Shown: one piece after another, positions 31,255 through 39,750 of the stretch
Position numbering within the stretch: the stretch's first letter is position 1
Layout of the letters: each line of letters begins with the position of its first letter
Source of the DNA: Acrocarpospora phusangensis
GTDB taxonomy: Bacteria; Actinomycetota; Actinomycetes; Streptosporangiales; Streptosporangiaceae
DNA: 39,774 nt
Direction: 5' to 3'
NCBI RefSeq assembly: GCF_016862995.1
Contig: NZ_BOOA01000072.1
Coordinates: forward strand, 1-39,774
Notes under the pieces: generated by a model
Databases searched by the model: none
Told to the model about the DNA's origin: nothing
Seen by the model: only the letters and a program-made list of their open reading frames with translations
Made by a program: the position numbers and the translations under genes

Positions 31255-33351
31255 GTGTTGGCCCAAGAGCGCAGGCTCGCCGCGATCGCCGCGGCCTCGG
31301 CCGCGGCATTCCGCCGCAACGACTACCACCAGGTCAGGGCCGAGGACGTGGCCGAGCGGGTCAGGCTGCCACGGGGCGCCGACCGGGACAGCGGGCGCAG
31401 CGCGGTCTGGCTGTACAACGAGGTCCGCAGCCGGCGGGTCCTGGTGGCGCTCGCGGTCAAACACGCCTTCGACGAGTTCACCGCCGACGAGCCGGACCCC
31501 CGGCCGGCCCGGTCGATGCTGGACGCGCAGGCCCTGGTGACGTCGGCGCTGCGCCGGATCGCCCGCTTCCACCAGCTCGAACGTTTCATGCTGGCGCAGG
31601 TGCGGCTGGGCATCGGCGACATCTCCACCTCCGAGAAGCGCCCGTCGGCGGCGCAGACCCCGCCCGGCTGGCTGCCCGGCACGTTCGGCGCCGCCGCCGC
31701 CGCGGGCTGGGAGGGGAGGATCACCGCGTACGCCGAGTATCTGGCCCCGCGGCTGCGCGAGGCCGCCCTCACCGTGACCGTCCCCCCGGACGGCTGGGCC
31801 GTGACGAGCGCGGAGCGCCTGTCCGAGCTGGCGTTCCGGGCCATGGTGGACGACCCGGAGGGCCCGGTCGACCATCAGGCGAACGCGCTGGCCGCGTACT
31901 GGCTGTCCCGGGATCTGGTGCCGCTGGCCGGGGAGTGGGCCGACCGGCTGCACACGGCGGAGCGCACCTGCGAGCTGACCGAGCGGATCGGCCCCAACGG
32001 CCGGGCCCGGGTGCGCGCCCTGGACGTGGTCTTCCAGGTGCTGCTGGACGACAGCCCGCTGCTGGTGCGGGCCGCCGAGGTGGGCGGCGAGCTGACCGAG
32101 CTGATCGGCGCCAACCCGGGCGACCAGCCGTGGCGCTGCGACGTGGCCAGCCGCCGGGGGCTGGCGCTGCTGCGGCTGGGCGAGACGGACCAGGCGCGGG
32201 CCGGGTTCGAGGAGTCCGAGCGGATCGCCCGGGGCCTGCCCGGCACGCTCGACCGCGAGTCGTACATCACCAGGGCCGAGCACAACCTGGCCGAGGTGCT
32301 GGTCGAGGAGGGCCGCCCGGCGGAGGGCCGGCGCGCCCTGGAACTCGTCGCCGAGAAGCGGGCCGCGGGGGTGCCGGAGATCGGCGTCGGCCCGGCGTGG
32401 CGGCGGCTCACGCTGACCCGGCAGGCGCTGGCCGGGGCCGAGACCCGTTCCGGCCGGGTGGTGGCCGGGGTGGTGCAGGCCGAGCAGGTGGTGGCCGACC
32501 GGGAGGAACGCCTGGGCCCCGACAACGTGAACACCGCCTCGGCCCGGGTCACGCTCGCGGAGGCGCTGCTGGCGGCCGGGCATCCGGCGCAGGCCCGCCA
32601 CCACCTCACCGAGGCCATGCGGCTGCGCGCCCTGCACCTGCCCAAGGAGGGCTACTGGCCGCAGTACGACCTGGTCAGGCTGGCCGAGATCGAGCTGTCC
32701 GCCGGGTTCCCCGCGCAGGCCGTACGGCTGCTGGAGGACTCGATCGTGGTGACCCCGTGGTTCGCCGAGCGGGTCTCCCCCCGGCTGCGCCGCGACGCCG
32801 TCCTGATCAGGGCCCGCGCCCTGGTGGCCGCCGGCGACGTGCCCCGGGCCCTCGACGACCTGGAGCGCCTGCCCCCGGACCGGTCCGCCCGCCGCGCCCG
32901 CGCCTCCGCCCTGCTGGTGCTGGGCGAGACCGAGGCGGCCGTACGGCTGCTCGGCACGATCGCCGAGGCCGAGCGCGAACTGGACGACGACCATCCCGGT
33001 CAGGCGGAGACGCTCCTGCTGACGGCGCGGGCGGCGACCGTCCTGGCCGACGACGAGACCGCGAACGCCGCGAGCGCGGCGCTGTCCGCCCTGGGCAAGG
33101 AGGCCATGGACCCGAGCCACCCGCTGCTGCTGGCCGGCCGCCTGGACACGGCGCTGCAACGCGCCCGCACCGGCCACGCGACCGAGGTCCGCGACCTGCT
33201 CGCCCCGCTGCTGGACCGCAAGGTGCTCCCCCACCGCAAGCCCGCGCTCGGCGACGGCCATCCGCTGCTGGCGGAGGCGCGGGCGCTGGCCACCCGGGTG
33301 GGCGACCCGCCGTCCACGCTGCCGGAGGACCGCCTCTGGGAAGATCTGTAA
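31255..33351 (+). CDS. TetR-like HTH fused to a TPR array
   Basis: Protein of 698 residues. The N-terminus (about 1-65) reads as a TetR-type helix-turn-helix: RRLAAIAAASAAAFRRNDYHQVRAEDVAERV, then SAVWLYNEVRSRRVLVALAV, which is the third helix and start of the core. Residues about 70-210 resemble a TetR ligand domain. Residues 220-690 are a long array of TPR-like helix pairs (for example RRGLALLRLGETDQARAGFEESERIARG and ARVTLAEALLAAGHPAQARHHLTEAMRL). TetR proteins are normally about 200 residues. GTG 31255 follows AGGGGAG by 7 bases. A 19-bp palindrome upstream supports DNA binding. It probably regulates its own gene and nearby loci, with the TPRs sensing a partner protein. Confidence 0.85.
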   Translation: MLAQERRLAAIAAASAAAFRRNDYHQVRAEDVAERVRLPRGADRDSGRSAVWLYNEVRSRRVLVALAVKHAFDEFTADEPDPRPARSMLDAQALVTSALRRIARFHQLERFMLAQVRLGIGDISTSEKRPSAAQTPPGWLPGTFGAAAAAGWEGRITAYAEYLAPRLREAALTVTVPPDGWAVTSAERLSELAFRAMVDDPEGPVDHQANALAAYWLSRDLVPLAGEWADRLHTAERTCELTERIGPNGRARVRALDVVFQVLLDDSPLLVRAAEVGGELTELIGANPGDQPWRCDVASRRGLALLRLGETDQARAGFEESERIARGLPGTLDRESYITRAEHNLAEVLVEEGRPAEGRRALELVAEKRAAGVPEIGVGPAWRRLTLTRQALAGAETRSGRVVAGVVQAEQVVADREERLGPDNVNTASARVTLAEALLAAGHPAQARHHLTEAMRLRALHLPKEGYWPQYDLVRLAEIELSAGFPAQAVRLLEDSIVVTPWFAERVSPRLRRDAVLIRARALVAAGDVPRALDDLERLPPDRSARRARASALLVLGETEAAVRLLGTIAEAERELDDDHPGQAETLLLTARAATVLADDETANAASAALSALGKEAMDPSHPLLLAGRLDTALQRARTGHATEVRDLLAPLLDRKVLPHRKPALGDGHPLLAEARALATRVGDPPSTLPEDRLWEDL

Positions 33352-33374
33352 CCTATCGCCAACTATATATCTCG

Positions 33375-33403
33375 TTCCACAAATTATCTGTCCTGCCTAC
33401 ATT
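33375..33403 (+). promoter_or_regulatory. Candidate promoter of the kinase operon
   Basis: TTCCAC (33375-33380) and TACATT (33398-33403) are spaced by 17 bp inside an AT-rich 109-bp gap before the kinase gene. It is the only low-GC stretch between 33351 and 39774. Confidence 0.45.
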
Positions 33404-33460
33404 AGGCTCGTACGTGACGGGTTGGGGGGCCCGGGGTTCCGTCACGAGGAGTCAGGTGCG

Positions 33461-35737
33461 ATGGGTTTCCCCCCGCGAGAGGTCCCGCCGACCAGAAGGG
33501 ACGCGGCGGTTCCCGAGACGCGCCGGGACGGGGCTCCCGCCGGGTTCGGGGGGCTGCCGCCGTCGCTGGCGGAGGCGTACGAGGTGGTGCGGCCGATCGG
33601 CACGCAGGGCGCGGAGGCCGACCTGCTGGTGGTGCGGGACCGGTCCGGCGGCGAGTTCGCGCTCTTCGCGCTCAAGGTGTACCGGCCCGGCTACCGGGCC
33701 GATCCGGCGGTGTGGTCGGCCGTGCGGGGGCTGCGGTCGCGGCACATCGTCCGCGTCCTGCGCACCGGCGAGGCGGCCGGCCGCGACTTCGAGCTCCAGG
33801 AGTACGTGCCCGGCGGCACCCTCGCCGAACTGCTGCGACGCGGCCCGGTCGACACCGTACGGGTGGTCGCCCAGCTGGCCGACGCCCTCGGCGAGCTACA
33901 CGGGCTCGGCGCGGTCCACCGCGACCTGAAGCCCGCCAACGTGCTCGTACGCGGGACCGAGCCGCTCGACCTGGTGCTGGCCGACTTCGGGCTGAGCCGC
34001 GGGATCGACGCCTCCATCGTGTTCGGGACGGCCTCGCGCACCCTGGCGTACGCGCCGCCGGAGTCGTTCAGCGGCGCGGTCTCCCGGGCCTGGGACTGGT
34101 GGTCGCTGGGTGTGCTGGTCCTGGAGCTGGCCACCGGGCGGTCGCCGTTCGAGGGCATGACCGAGCAGGCGGTCATGCACCACCTGCTGACCAGGAGCAT
34201 GGACGTGGAGCAGGTGGCCGACCCGCGGCTGCGGCTGCTCTGCCGGGGGCTGCTGCTGCGCGACCCGGCCGCGCGCTGGGGCGGCGAGCAGGTCGCCCAG
34301 TGGCTGGCCGGGGGCGCGCCGCCGGTGGCGGAGGACAGCGGACCGCGCGGCGACGGCACCCGCGTGCCGCTGCTGTTCCTGGGCGAGCATTACACCGCGC
34401 GGGTGCCGCTGGCGCGGGCGATGGCCGCCCGCTGGGACGACGCCGCCCGCCGTTTCCTGGTCACCATGGGCACGCAGGACCATCCCAGCGAGGGCTGGGG
34501 CACCCTGCGGGCCTGGCTGCGCCAGTTCGACGACCCGGCGTCCGACGACGTGGAAGGCCGCCAGGAGCTCATCGACCTGCGGCTGACCTCCGCCGCCCTC
34601 TCCCCCGACGTCAAGCTCCTCTACCTCCTCTACTGGCTGGACCCGTCGCTGCCGCCGCTCTACCGCGGCATGGCCATGACGACGGAGAACCTGCTGGAGC
34701 TGGCCGCCTCGGCGCTGGCCCGCCCGCGGGAGGGGCAGGCGGTCATGGCCGACCTGTGGACCCACCACCTGCTGCCCGTCCTGGCCGGGCTGACCGGCGC
34801 CGAGGAGCTGCGCGGCGTGGACGCCCGCTGGCGGCAGCTGGACGCGGCGTTCCCCGCCGACGGAGAGTTCAACGACGGAAAGTTCAACGACGGGGAGTTC
34901 AGCGACGGGGAGTTCGACGTCACGCGGGTGCGCGGCGGGCTGCTGGCGCTGGCCCTGGACGAGCACGGCACCGCCCAGACGCTGCGCCGCGCCACCGAGG
35001 AGGTCCGCGCGTCGCTGCCGGTCCCGGTGCCCTGGTTCGACGAACTGCTCGACTCCGGGGAGCCCGCGCGGCTGCTGGCCGCGCACCTGAGCACGGGCGC
35101 CGCGCGGGGCTGGGCCGAGAACGAGGCCCGCCGCCGGGCCCAGCAGCGCGCCGCCGACCTGGCCAGGCAGCAGCGCTGGCGGGAGCTGGAGGAGCGCCGC
35201 GAGGCGGGCAGGATCAGGGCGGTGAGCTGGGCGGCGCTGGCGGTCGGCATCTTCAGCGTGCTCTGGCTGGTCGTGCTCTGGCTGGCCGACGCGCTCCCCC
35301 AGGACACCTACGACGTGCGCACCCGTACGTTCGTCCCGGCGGAACCGTCGATCCAGTTCCTCGTGATGGTGGTGGTCTGGCTCTCGCTCGGGCTCGCCGA
35401 GATCGTGATGGCCCTGCAGATCGCCGGGGAGTACCACCCGCGCTACTCGCTGCTGGGGCCGCTGGGCCGGATCGCCGCCGGAGCGCGCGGACCGGCCGGG
35501 GCGATGCGCTCGCTGTCCCAGCTGGCCGCCGGCGGGCGGGGCGGCCTCGTCGCGGCGGCGGTGATCTTCATCTTCCTGCTGATCGTCATCAACATCGTGG
35601 CCGGGCTGCTGGTGCAGTTCCTGATCCTGCCCGTGGGCGTCGCCGTCGCGTACGGCCTGTGGACCCACCGGCGCTGGCAGACCTGGGAACGGGAGCTGGC
35701 CCAGGCCCGGACGACCACCCTCGGGGGGAACGCGTGA
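33461..35737 (+). CDS. Serine/threonine protein kinase with C-terminal membrane region
   Basis: The 758-residue protein has a Hanks-type kinase domain (about 45-290). Visible marks are VRPIGTQGAEADLLV (an atypical glycine loop lacking GxGxxG), Lys72 in FALKVYRP, the catalytic HRDLKPANV (His153, Asp155), DFG (Asp175) and the APPE motif. A middle region (about 300-580) is helical and unrecognised, with a 15-bp repeat (EFNDGK-like). The C-terminus has three to four membrane helices (about 590-740), so the kinase faces the cytoplasm. The ATG at 33461 has GAGGAG upstream; an earlier TTG (33422) is less likely. Its stop overlaps the next gene by 4 nt. Operon partners include an FHA protein, which would bind its phospho-threonine products. 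Confidence 0.92.
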   Translation: MGFPPREVPPTRRDAAVPETRRDGAPAGFGGLPPSLAEAYEVVRPIGTQGAEADLLVVRDRSGGEFALFALKVYRPGYRADPAVWSAVRGLRSRHIVRVLRTGEAAGRDFELQEYVPGGTLAELLRRGPVDTVRVVAQLADALGELHGLGAVHRDLKPANVLVRGTEPLDLVLADFGLSRGIDASIVFGTASRTLAYAPPESFSGAVSRAWDWWSLGVLVLELATGRSPFEGMTEQAVMHHLLTRSMDVEQVADPRLRLLCRGLLLRDPAARWGGEQVAQWLAGGAPPVAEDSGPRGDGTRVPLLFLGEHYTARVPLARAMAARWDDAARRFLVTMGTQDHPSEGWGTLRAWLRQFDDPASDDVEGRQELIDLRLTSAALSPDVKLLYLLYWLDPSLPPLYRGMAMTTENLLELAASALARPREGQAVMADLWTHHLLPVLAGLTGAEELRGVDARWRQLDAAFPADGEFNDGKFNDGEFSDGEFDVTRVRGGLLALALDEHGTAQTLRRATEEVRASLPVPVPWFDELLDSGEPARLLAAHLSTGAARGWAENEARRRAQQRAADLARQQRWRELEERREAGRIRAVSWAALAVGIFSVLWLVVLWLADALPQDTYDVRTRTFVPAEPSIQFLVMVVVWLSLGLAEIVMALQIAGEYHPRYSLLGPLGRIAAGARGPAGAMRSLSQLAAGGRGGLVAAAVIFIFLLIVINIVAGLLVQFLILPVGVAVAYGLWTHRRWQTWERELAQARTTTLGGNA
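34865..34918 (+). repeat. 15-bp in-frame repeat in the kinase gene
   Basis: Three full units and a partial fourth (34865, 34880, 34895, 34910) encode EFNDG, KFNDG, EFSDG and EFD in the cytoplasmic region between kinase and membrane domains. Confidence 0.7.
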
Positions 35738-37002
35738 GCGGTGAGGTATTCCTGATCCCGGCCATCGTCGGCGTGGGGGCGGTGGTGGCGGTGGGATTCG
35801 CCAGCCGTACCGCGATCGCCGGGACGACGCTGGCGCTGGAGGGCGTCAGCGCGCTCGGCGAGCACATGAACGAGGTGGCCGCCCGCGCCGAGGAGGCGCA
35901 CCGGGAGGCGTGCGCGTGGGGGGCGGCGGCCAGCGGCGTGCTGGACCGGAACGCGCGGCTGGCCGTCCTGGCGGAGGCCTGCGCGGGAATCGCCCTGGCC
36001 GGGCGGCTTCCCGGCCAGTTGGACCCGCATGGGCGTACAGCCGAGGAGTTGTTGCGCTGGTGCGGCGAGACCGACGAGAGCCTGCGCGAGGTGGACGCCC
36101 AGTTGAGCGCGCTCACCGCGGCGGCGGCGGCCGAGACCGTCTTCGACGACCTGCTGCACGCCCTCGGCGGCTCCGGCCGGGCCGGCTCCGCCGCCGAACT
36201 GGCCGCGCTGCTGGCCGCGCTCCCCGCCGCGCCGGACGGCTGGCGGGACGCGCGGGCCGCCCAGGAGCTGGCCGAGACGCTGGACCGCGTGCTGGGGAGG
36301 CTCGCGGCCCGCGTCTCGGCCCAGGATCTGCTCGCCATCCGGGAGGCCGCCCGCCGGATCGGCGCGGCGTCGGGACCGGCCGAGGCCCAGTCCCGGGTGG
36401 TGGACGTACGCCACCGGGTGCAGCAGGCCAACCAGGCCGCCGCCGGCCGCCGGGTCCGCGCGGTCGAGGCCGCCCGCCTCCTGCACGCCCTCCAGCGGGA
36501 CGCGCCCGCCGAGCACGAGGACGTGCGGGCCCGCCTCACCGAGGTGGTGGCCGGCCGCGCCGACCTCGACCCGGCCCTGCGCGAACAGGCGCGCGCCGCC
36601 TGCGCCGCCGTGGTGGCCGCCGCCGACCGCGCGCACGTCAAGGAGAAGCTGCTCGTCGCGCTCGGCGACCTCGGCTACCAGGTCGAGGACGAGAGCGGCC
36701 ACCCCCTGCGCCTGGCCAAGGAGGACTGGGACCAGCACGCCGTCCAGCTACTCCTCACCGAGGACGGCCAGGTCCGCTCCGCCGTCGTCCGCACCGCCGA
36801 CGGCTCCGACGCCGACGCGGCCCGCGAACAGGAATGGTGCGACGCCGTCGACCAGGCCAGAACCCGCCTCTCCGCCGACGGCGTCGACACCGGCGTCACC
36901 CGCGAACTCCCCCCCGGCACCCGCCCCGCCCCCCGCGTCCGCCCCACGGGCGCCAAACCCCGCCGCCTCCCCCGCGCCCGCCACCGCGACCGCCCGGAGT
37001 AG
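35734..37002 (+). CDS. Helical protein of unknown function
   Basis: This 422-residue protein begins with one hydrophobic segment (about residues 5-35, VFLIPAIVGVGAVVAVGFASRTAIAG). Long alanine/leucine/arginine-rich helices suggest coiled coils (about 120-330). A short C-terminal module (LLVALGDLGYQVEDESGHPLRLAKEDWDQHAVQLLL) follows, then a proline/arginine-rich end. The GTG overlaps the kinase stop (GTGA). I do not recognise it. Similar helical partner proteins accompany AAA+ and kinase genes in conflict loci, and it may be a kinase substrate or scaffold. Confidence 0.85.
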   Translation: MSGEVFLIPAIVGVGAVVAVGFASRTAIAGTTLALEGVSALGEHMNEVAARAEEAHREACAWGAAASGVLDRNARLAVLAEACAGIALAGRLPGQLDPHGRTAEELLRWCGETDESLREVDAQLSALTAAAAAETVFDDLLHALGGSGRAGSAAELAALLAALPAAPDGWRDARAAQELAETLDRVLGRLAARVSAQDLLAIREAARRIGAASGPAEAQSRVVDVRHRVQQANQAAAGRRVRAVEAARLLHALQRDAPAEHEDVRARLTEVVAGRADLDPALREQARAACAAVVAAADRAHVKEKLLVALGDLGYQVEDESGHPLRLAKEDWDQHAVQLLLTEDGQVRSAVVRTADGSDADAAREQEWCDAVDQARTRLSADGVDTGVTRELPPGTRPAPRVRPTGAKPRRLPRARHRDRPE

Positions 37003-37053
37003 TCCCGTGCCGCCCGCCTCCCGCGCCGGTCCGCGTCCCTGGCCGGGCCTCCC

Positions 37054-37302
37054 ATGAGGGCGATCGCCTGGACGACCGTCGCCGGCCTGTGGACCTGGTG
37101 GCTCGACGGGGACCCCCTGTCCCTGCCGAAACGGTCGCGTTCCTGGCTGCCCGTGACTCTTTTCGCCATATTCGTACTGGCGCTCGTCCTCTTCCCCGGA
37201 CAGCTGCTGGTCACCAGCGGCGTCGCCCTGGCCGGGCACGCCCGCTGGACGCTGCACCGTTTCATCCGTCGGCATCGCGCACGAACAGGAGCAGCCTCAT
37301 GA
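37054..37302 (+). CDS. Small membrane protein, unrecognised
   Basis: Protein of 82 residues. It has one clear membrane segment (about 31-59, WLPVTLFAIFVLALVLFPGQLLVTSGVAL), and a weaker hydrophobic N-terminus. It ends in a basic tail (HRFIRRHRARTG), which predicts a cytoplasmic C-terminus. Its stop overlaps the AAA+ start (ATGA), so it belongs to the operon. There is no ribosome site of note. Confidence 0.7.
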   Translation: MRAIAWTTVAGLWTWWLDGDPLSLPKRSRSWLPVTLFAIFVLALVLFPGQLLVTSGVALAGHARWTLHRFIRRHRARTGAAS

Positions 37303-39116
37303 CGGGGGTATCGCCGGAGTGGCCGGCTTTCGCCAGGGAGATCGACGCGACCCTGGCCGTGCAGTCGCAGTACGTTCTGTATGGGAACCTGCGTGACCAC
37401 TTTCTGGTGCGGCCGGGCGGGGGGTCGCCTGCCTTGCGGTCGTTGCGTGATCTGTTGTGGCAGGTGCTGGAGCCGAGCGGGTACCAGACGCTGCTCTGTT
37501 ATGACCCGGTGGACGGGCTGATGGTGCATCCGCAGGAGCCGGACGCGCTGGACGCGGCGACCAGGCTGCTGGGGGGCAAGCCGGGGAACCAGCCGCCGTC
37601 GCTGGCCCGGTTGCGGGCGGATCTGACGGCGTTCGGGAGGCCGCAGGAGGCGGGGGAGACGCCGGTGCGGGGGGCGTTCGTGATCGACTACGCGTCGCGG
37701 CTGGTGGTCAGTCCGGAGCAGCTCGACCCGGCCGAGCGTGACTTCTTCCTGTTCTGCCTGAAGTCGTCGCGTACGGCCCTGCCGCTGTTCCAGCCCGGGA
37801 CCGTACGGCCGGGCCCGCTGTACAACCCGGTCGTCTGGCTGGTGGACGGGGAGCGGGACCTGCCGTCGTGGCTGACGGCGGGGAACGAGCTGATCAGGGC
37901 GATCAGTGTGCCGAGCCCGGACTTCGGGGACCGGCAGGCCACCGCCAGGCTGCTGGCCGGGTCGTTCCCGGGCGGGCGGCCGGACCCGGAGGTGTGCGAC
38001 GCCTTCGCCGAGCAGGCGGAAGGGCTGGCGCTGCGGCAGATGGTGGACGTGACCCGGCTGGCGCGGGATCGCGGTCTGGGGTTCACCCAGCTGCCGGACG
38101 CGGTGCGCACGTACAAGCTGGGGGTGCTGGACAATCCGTGGCGGCGCGGCTTCCTGCGGGAGCGGATCAGGGAGGGCGAGACCAGCGTGCCGGGGCGGAT
38201 CGTCGGGCAGGACGCGGCGGTCACCAAGACGCTGGACATCCTCAAGCGGGCCGCGCTCGGGCTGTCGGGGGCGCAGGCCGCGCAGTCCTCGTCCCGGCCG
38301 CGCGGGGTGCTGTTCTTCGCCGGGCCGACCGGGGTGGGCAAGACCGAGCTGGCCAAGACGGTGGCGGCGCTGGTGTTCGGGGACGAGTCGGCGTACCTGC
38401 GGTTCGACATGAGCGAGTTCTCGGCCGAGCACGCGGGCGACCGGCTGATCGGCGCGCCGCCCGGATACGTCGGCCACGAGGCGGGCGGCGAGCTGACCAA
38501 CGCGGTACGGCAGCAGCCCTTCCGGGTCGTCCTGTTCGACGAGATCGAGAAGGCCCATCCGCGTATTCTCGACAAGTTCCTCCAGGTGCTGGAAGATGGG
38601 CGGCTGACCGATGGGCGGGGCACCACCACGCACTTCTCCGAGTGCGTACTGATCTTCACGTCGAATCTGGGAATGGTGGGGAGCGAGGTGCGGCCGGGCA
38701 TGCCGTACGAGCTGATCGAGCGGACGATCAAGGCCGCGATCGGTGATCACTTCACCCGGGTGCTGGGGCGGCCCGAGCTGCTGAACCGGCTCGGGGACAA
38801 CATCGTGGTGTTCGACTTCGTCGGCGCGGAGGCGGCCGGGCGCATCTTCGAGCTGCAGCTGGCCAACATCCTGCGGGCGGTCAGCGACCAGCACGGACTG
38901 GAGGTGCTGGTGAAGGAGCCGGCCAGGAGCACGCTGCGGGAGTGGTGCACGGCCGACCTGGAGAAGGGCGGGCGCGGGATCGGCGCGGCGCTGGAGTCGC
39001 TGCTGGTCAACCCGCTGGCCCGGGCGCTGTTCGAACGCCCGCCCGGACGGCACGGCCCGGTCACGGTGACGGGCATGCGCAGGGACGGGCCGACCGTGAC
39101 GCTGGAGCTGGCATGA
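37299..39116 (+). CDS. ClpA/ClpB-type AAA+ ATPase with degenerate N-terminal ATPase-like domain
   Basis: Protein of 605 residues. The C-terminal part (about 305-600) is a ClpB D2-type AAA_2 module: Walker A GPTGVGKT (342-349), Walker B VVLFDEIEKAHP (Asp414, Glu415), APPGYVGHEAGGELT, sensor-1 IFTSNLG, then GRPELLNRLGDNIVVF. It ends with the ClpB small domain (GGRGIGAALESLLVNPLARALF). The N-terminal half (about 1-300) has VLYGNLRDHFLV and GAFVIDYASRLVV, which resemble a AAA+ fold without a P-loop. There is no ClpP-binding loop I can identify. The ATG overlaps the preceding stop by 4 nt. It probably remodels a substrate chosen by the kinase or FHA partners. Confidence 0.9.
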   Translation: MTGVSPEWPAFAREIDATLAVQSQYVLYGNLRDHFLVRPGGGSPALRSLRDLLWQVLEPSGYQTLLCYDPVDGLMVHPQEPDALDAATRLLGGKPGNQPPSLARLRADLTAFGRPQEAGETPVRGAFVIDYASRLVVSPEQLDPAERDFFLFCLKSSRTALPLFQPGTVRPGPLYNPVVWLVDGERDLPSWLTAGNELIRAISVPSPDFGDRQATARLLAGSFPGGRPDPEVCDAFAEQAEGLALRQMVDVTRLARDRGLGFTQLPDAVRTYKLGVLDNPWRRGFLRERIREGETSVPGRIVGQDAAVTKTLDILKRAALGLSGAQAAQSSSRPRGVLFFAGPTGVGKTELAKTVAALVFGDESAYLRFDMSEFSAEHAGDRLIGAPPGYVGHEAGGELTNAVRQQPFRVVLFDEIEKAHPRILDKFLQVLEDGRLTDGRGTTTHFSECVLIFTSNLGMVGSEVRPGMPYELIERTIKAAIGDHFTRVLGRPELLNRLGDNIVVFDFVGAEAAGRIFELQLANILRAVSDQHGLEVLVKEPARSTLREWCTADLEKGGRGIGAALESLLVNPLARALFERPPGRHGPVTVTGMRRDGPTVTLELA

Positions 39117-39126
39117 AGGAGGCCCC

Positions 39127-39750
39127 ATGGCTGACCTGACCTGTCCGTTCTGCGGCGAGCCCGTGCCGGAGAGCGCCCCGCTCTGCCTGACCTGCGGCGG
39201 GCCGCTGCTGACGGCCGCGCCGCGCGGCCCCGCGCCGGTCTGGGTGCAGGGGCCCGTCGGCGACGCCGAGACCGCGGTCGGCCCGCTGCCCGCCGGGCGG
39301 GAGAACTGCCCGAAGTGCGGCGCCGACGTGCCCGATCCGGGCAACCTGGTCTGCGTCGAGTGCCTGGAGCCGCTCGGCCGTGAGCCGGAGCGGGCGGAGC
39401 CGGTCATGGGCACCCGCCGCGACACGGCCCCCGCGCTCCGGCTGGAGTTCCCCGGCGGCCGGGTGACGGTGCCGGCGGGCGGGTCCGTCGTGCTCGGCCG
39501 GGACCCGGCCATCAGCGACCACGCGCAGGTGTTCACCCGTTTCGAGAACGTGTCGCGCCTGCACGCCACCGTCGCCGTCGACCCCGGCGGCACCTGCTGG
39601 GTGCGGGACGAGAACTCCACCAACGGCACGTTCGTGAACGGCTCCCGCGCCGGGGCGGGCGCGCGGATCCCCCTGCGCGCGGGGGACCGGCTCCGCCTCG
39701 CCGCCGACGTGGAGGCACGCGTGGAACTCGACGAGGACGGCCATGGATGA
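39127..39750 (+). CDS. Double zinc-ribbon and FHA domain protein
   Basis: Protein of 207 residues with two zinc ribbons (Cys6, Cys9, Cys20, Cys23; and Cys61, Cys64, Cys76, Cys79). A C-terminal FHA domain (about 103-200) carries VVLGRDP (Gly124, Arg125), SRLHATV (Ser143, Arg144, His146) and the STNGTFVNG motif. FHA binds phosphothreonine peptides, so it is the natural reader for the kinase in the same operon. The ATG at 39127 has GAAGGAGG 5 bases upstream and lies 10 bases after the AAA+ stop. The next gene overlaps by 8 nt. Confidence 0.92.
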   Translation: MADLTCPFCGEPVPESAPLCLTCGGPLLTAAPRGPAPVWVQGPVGDAETAVGPLPAGRENCPKCGADVPDPGNLVCVECLEPLGREPERAEPVMGTRRDTAPALRLEFPGGRVTVPAGGSVVLGRDPAISDHAQVFTRFENVSRLHATVAVDPGGTCWVRDENSTNGTFVNGSRAGAGARIPLRAGDRLRLAADVEARVELDEDGHG

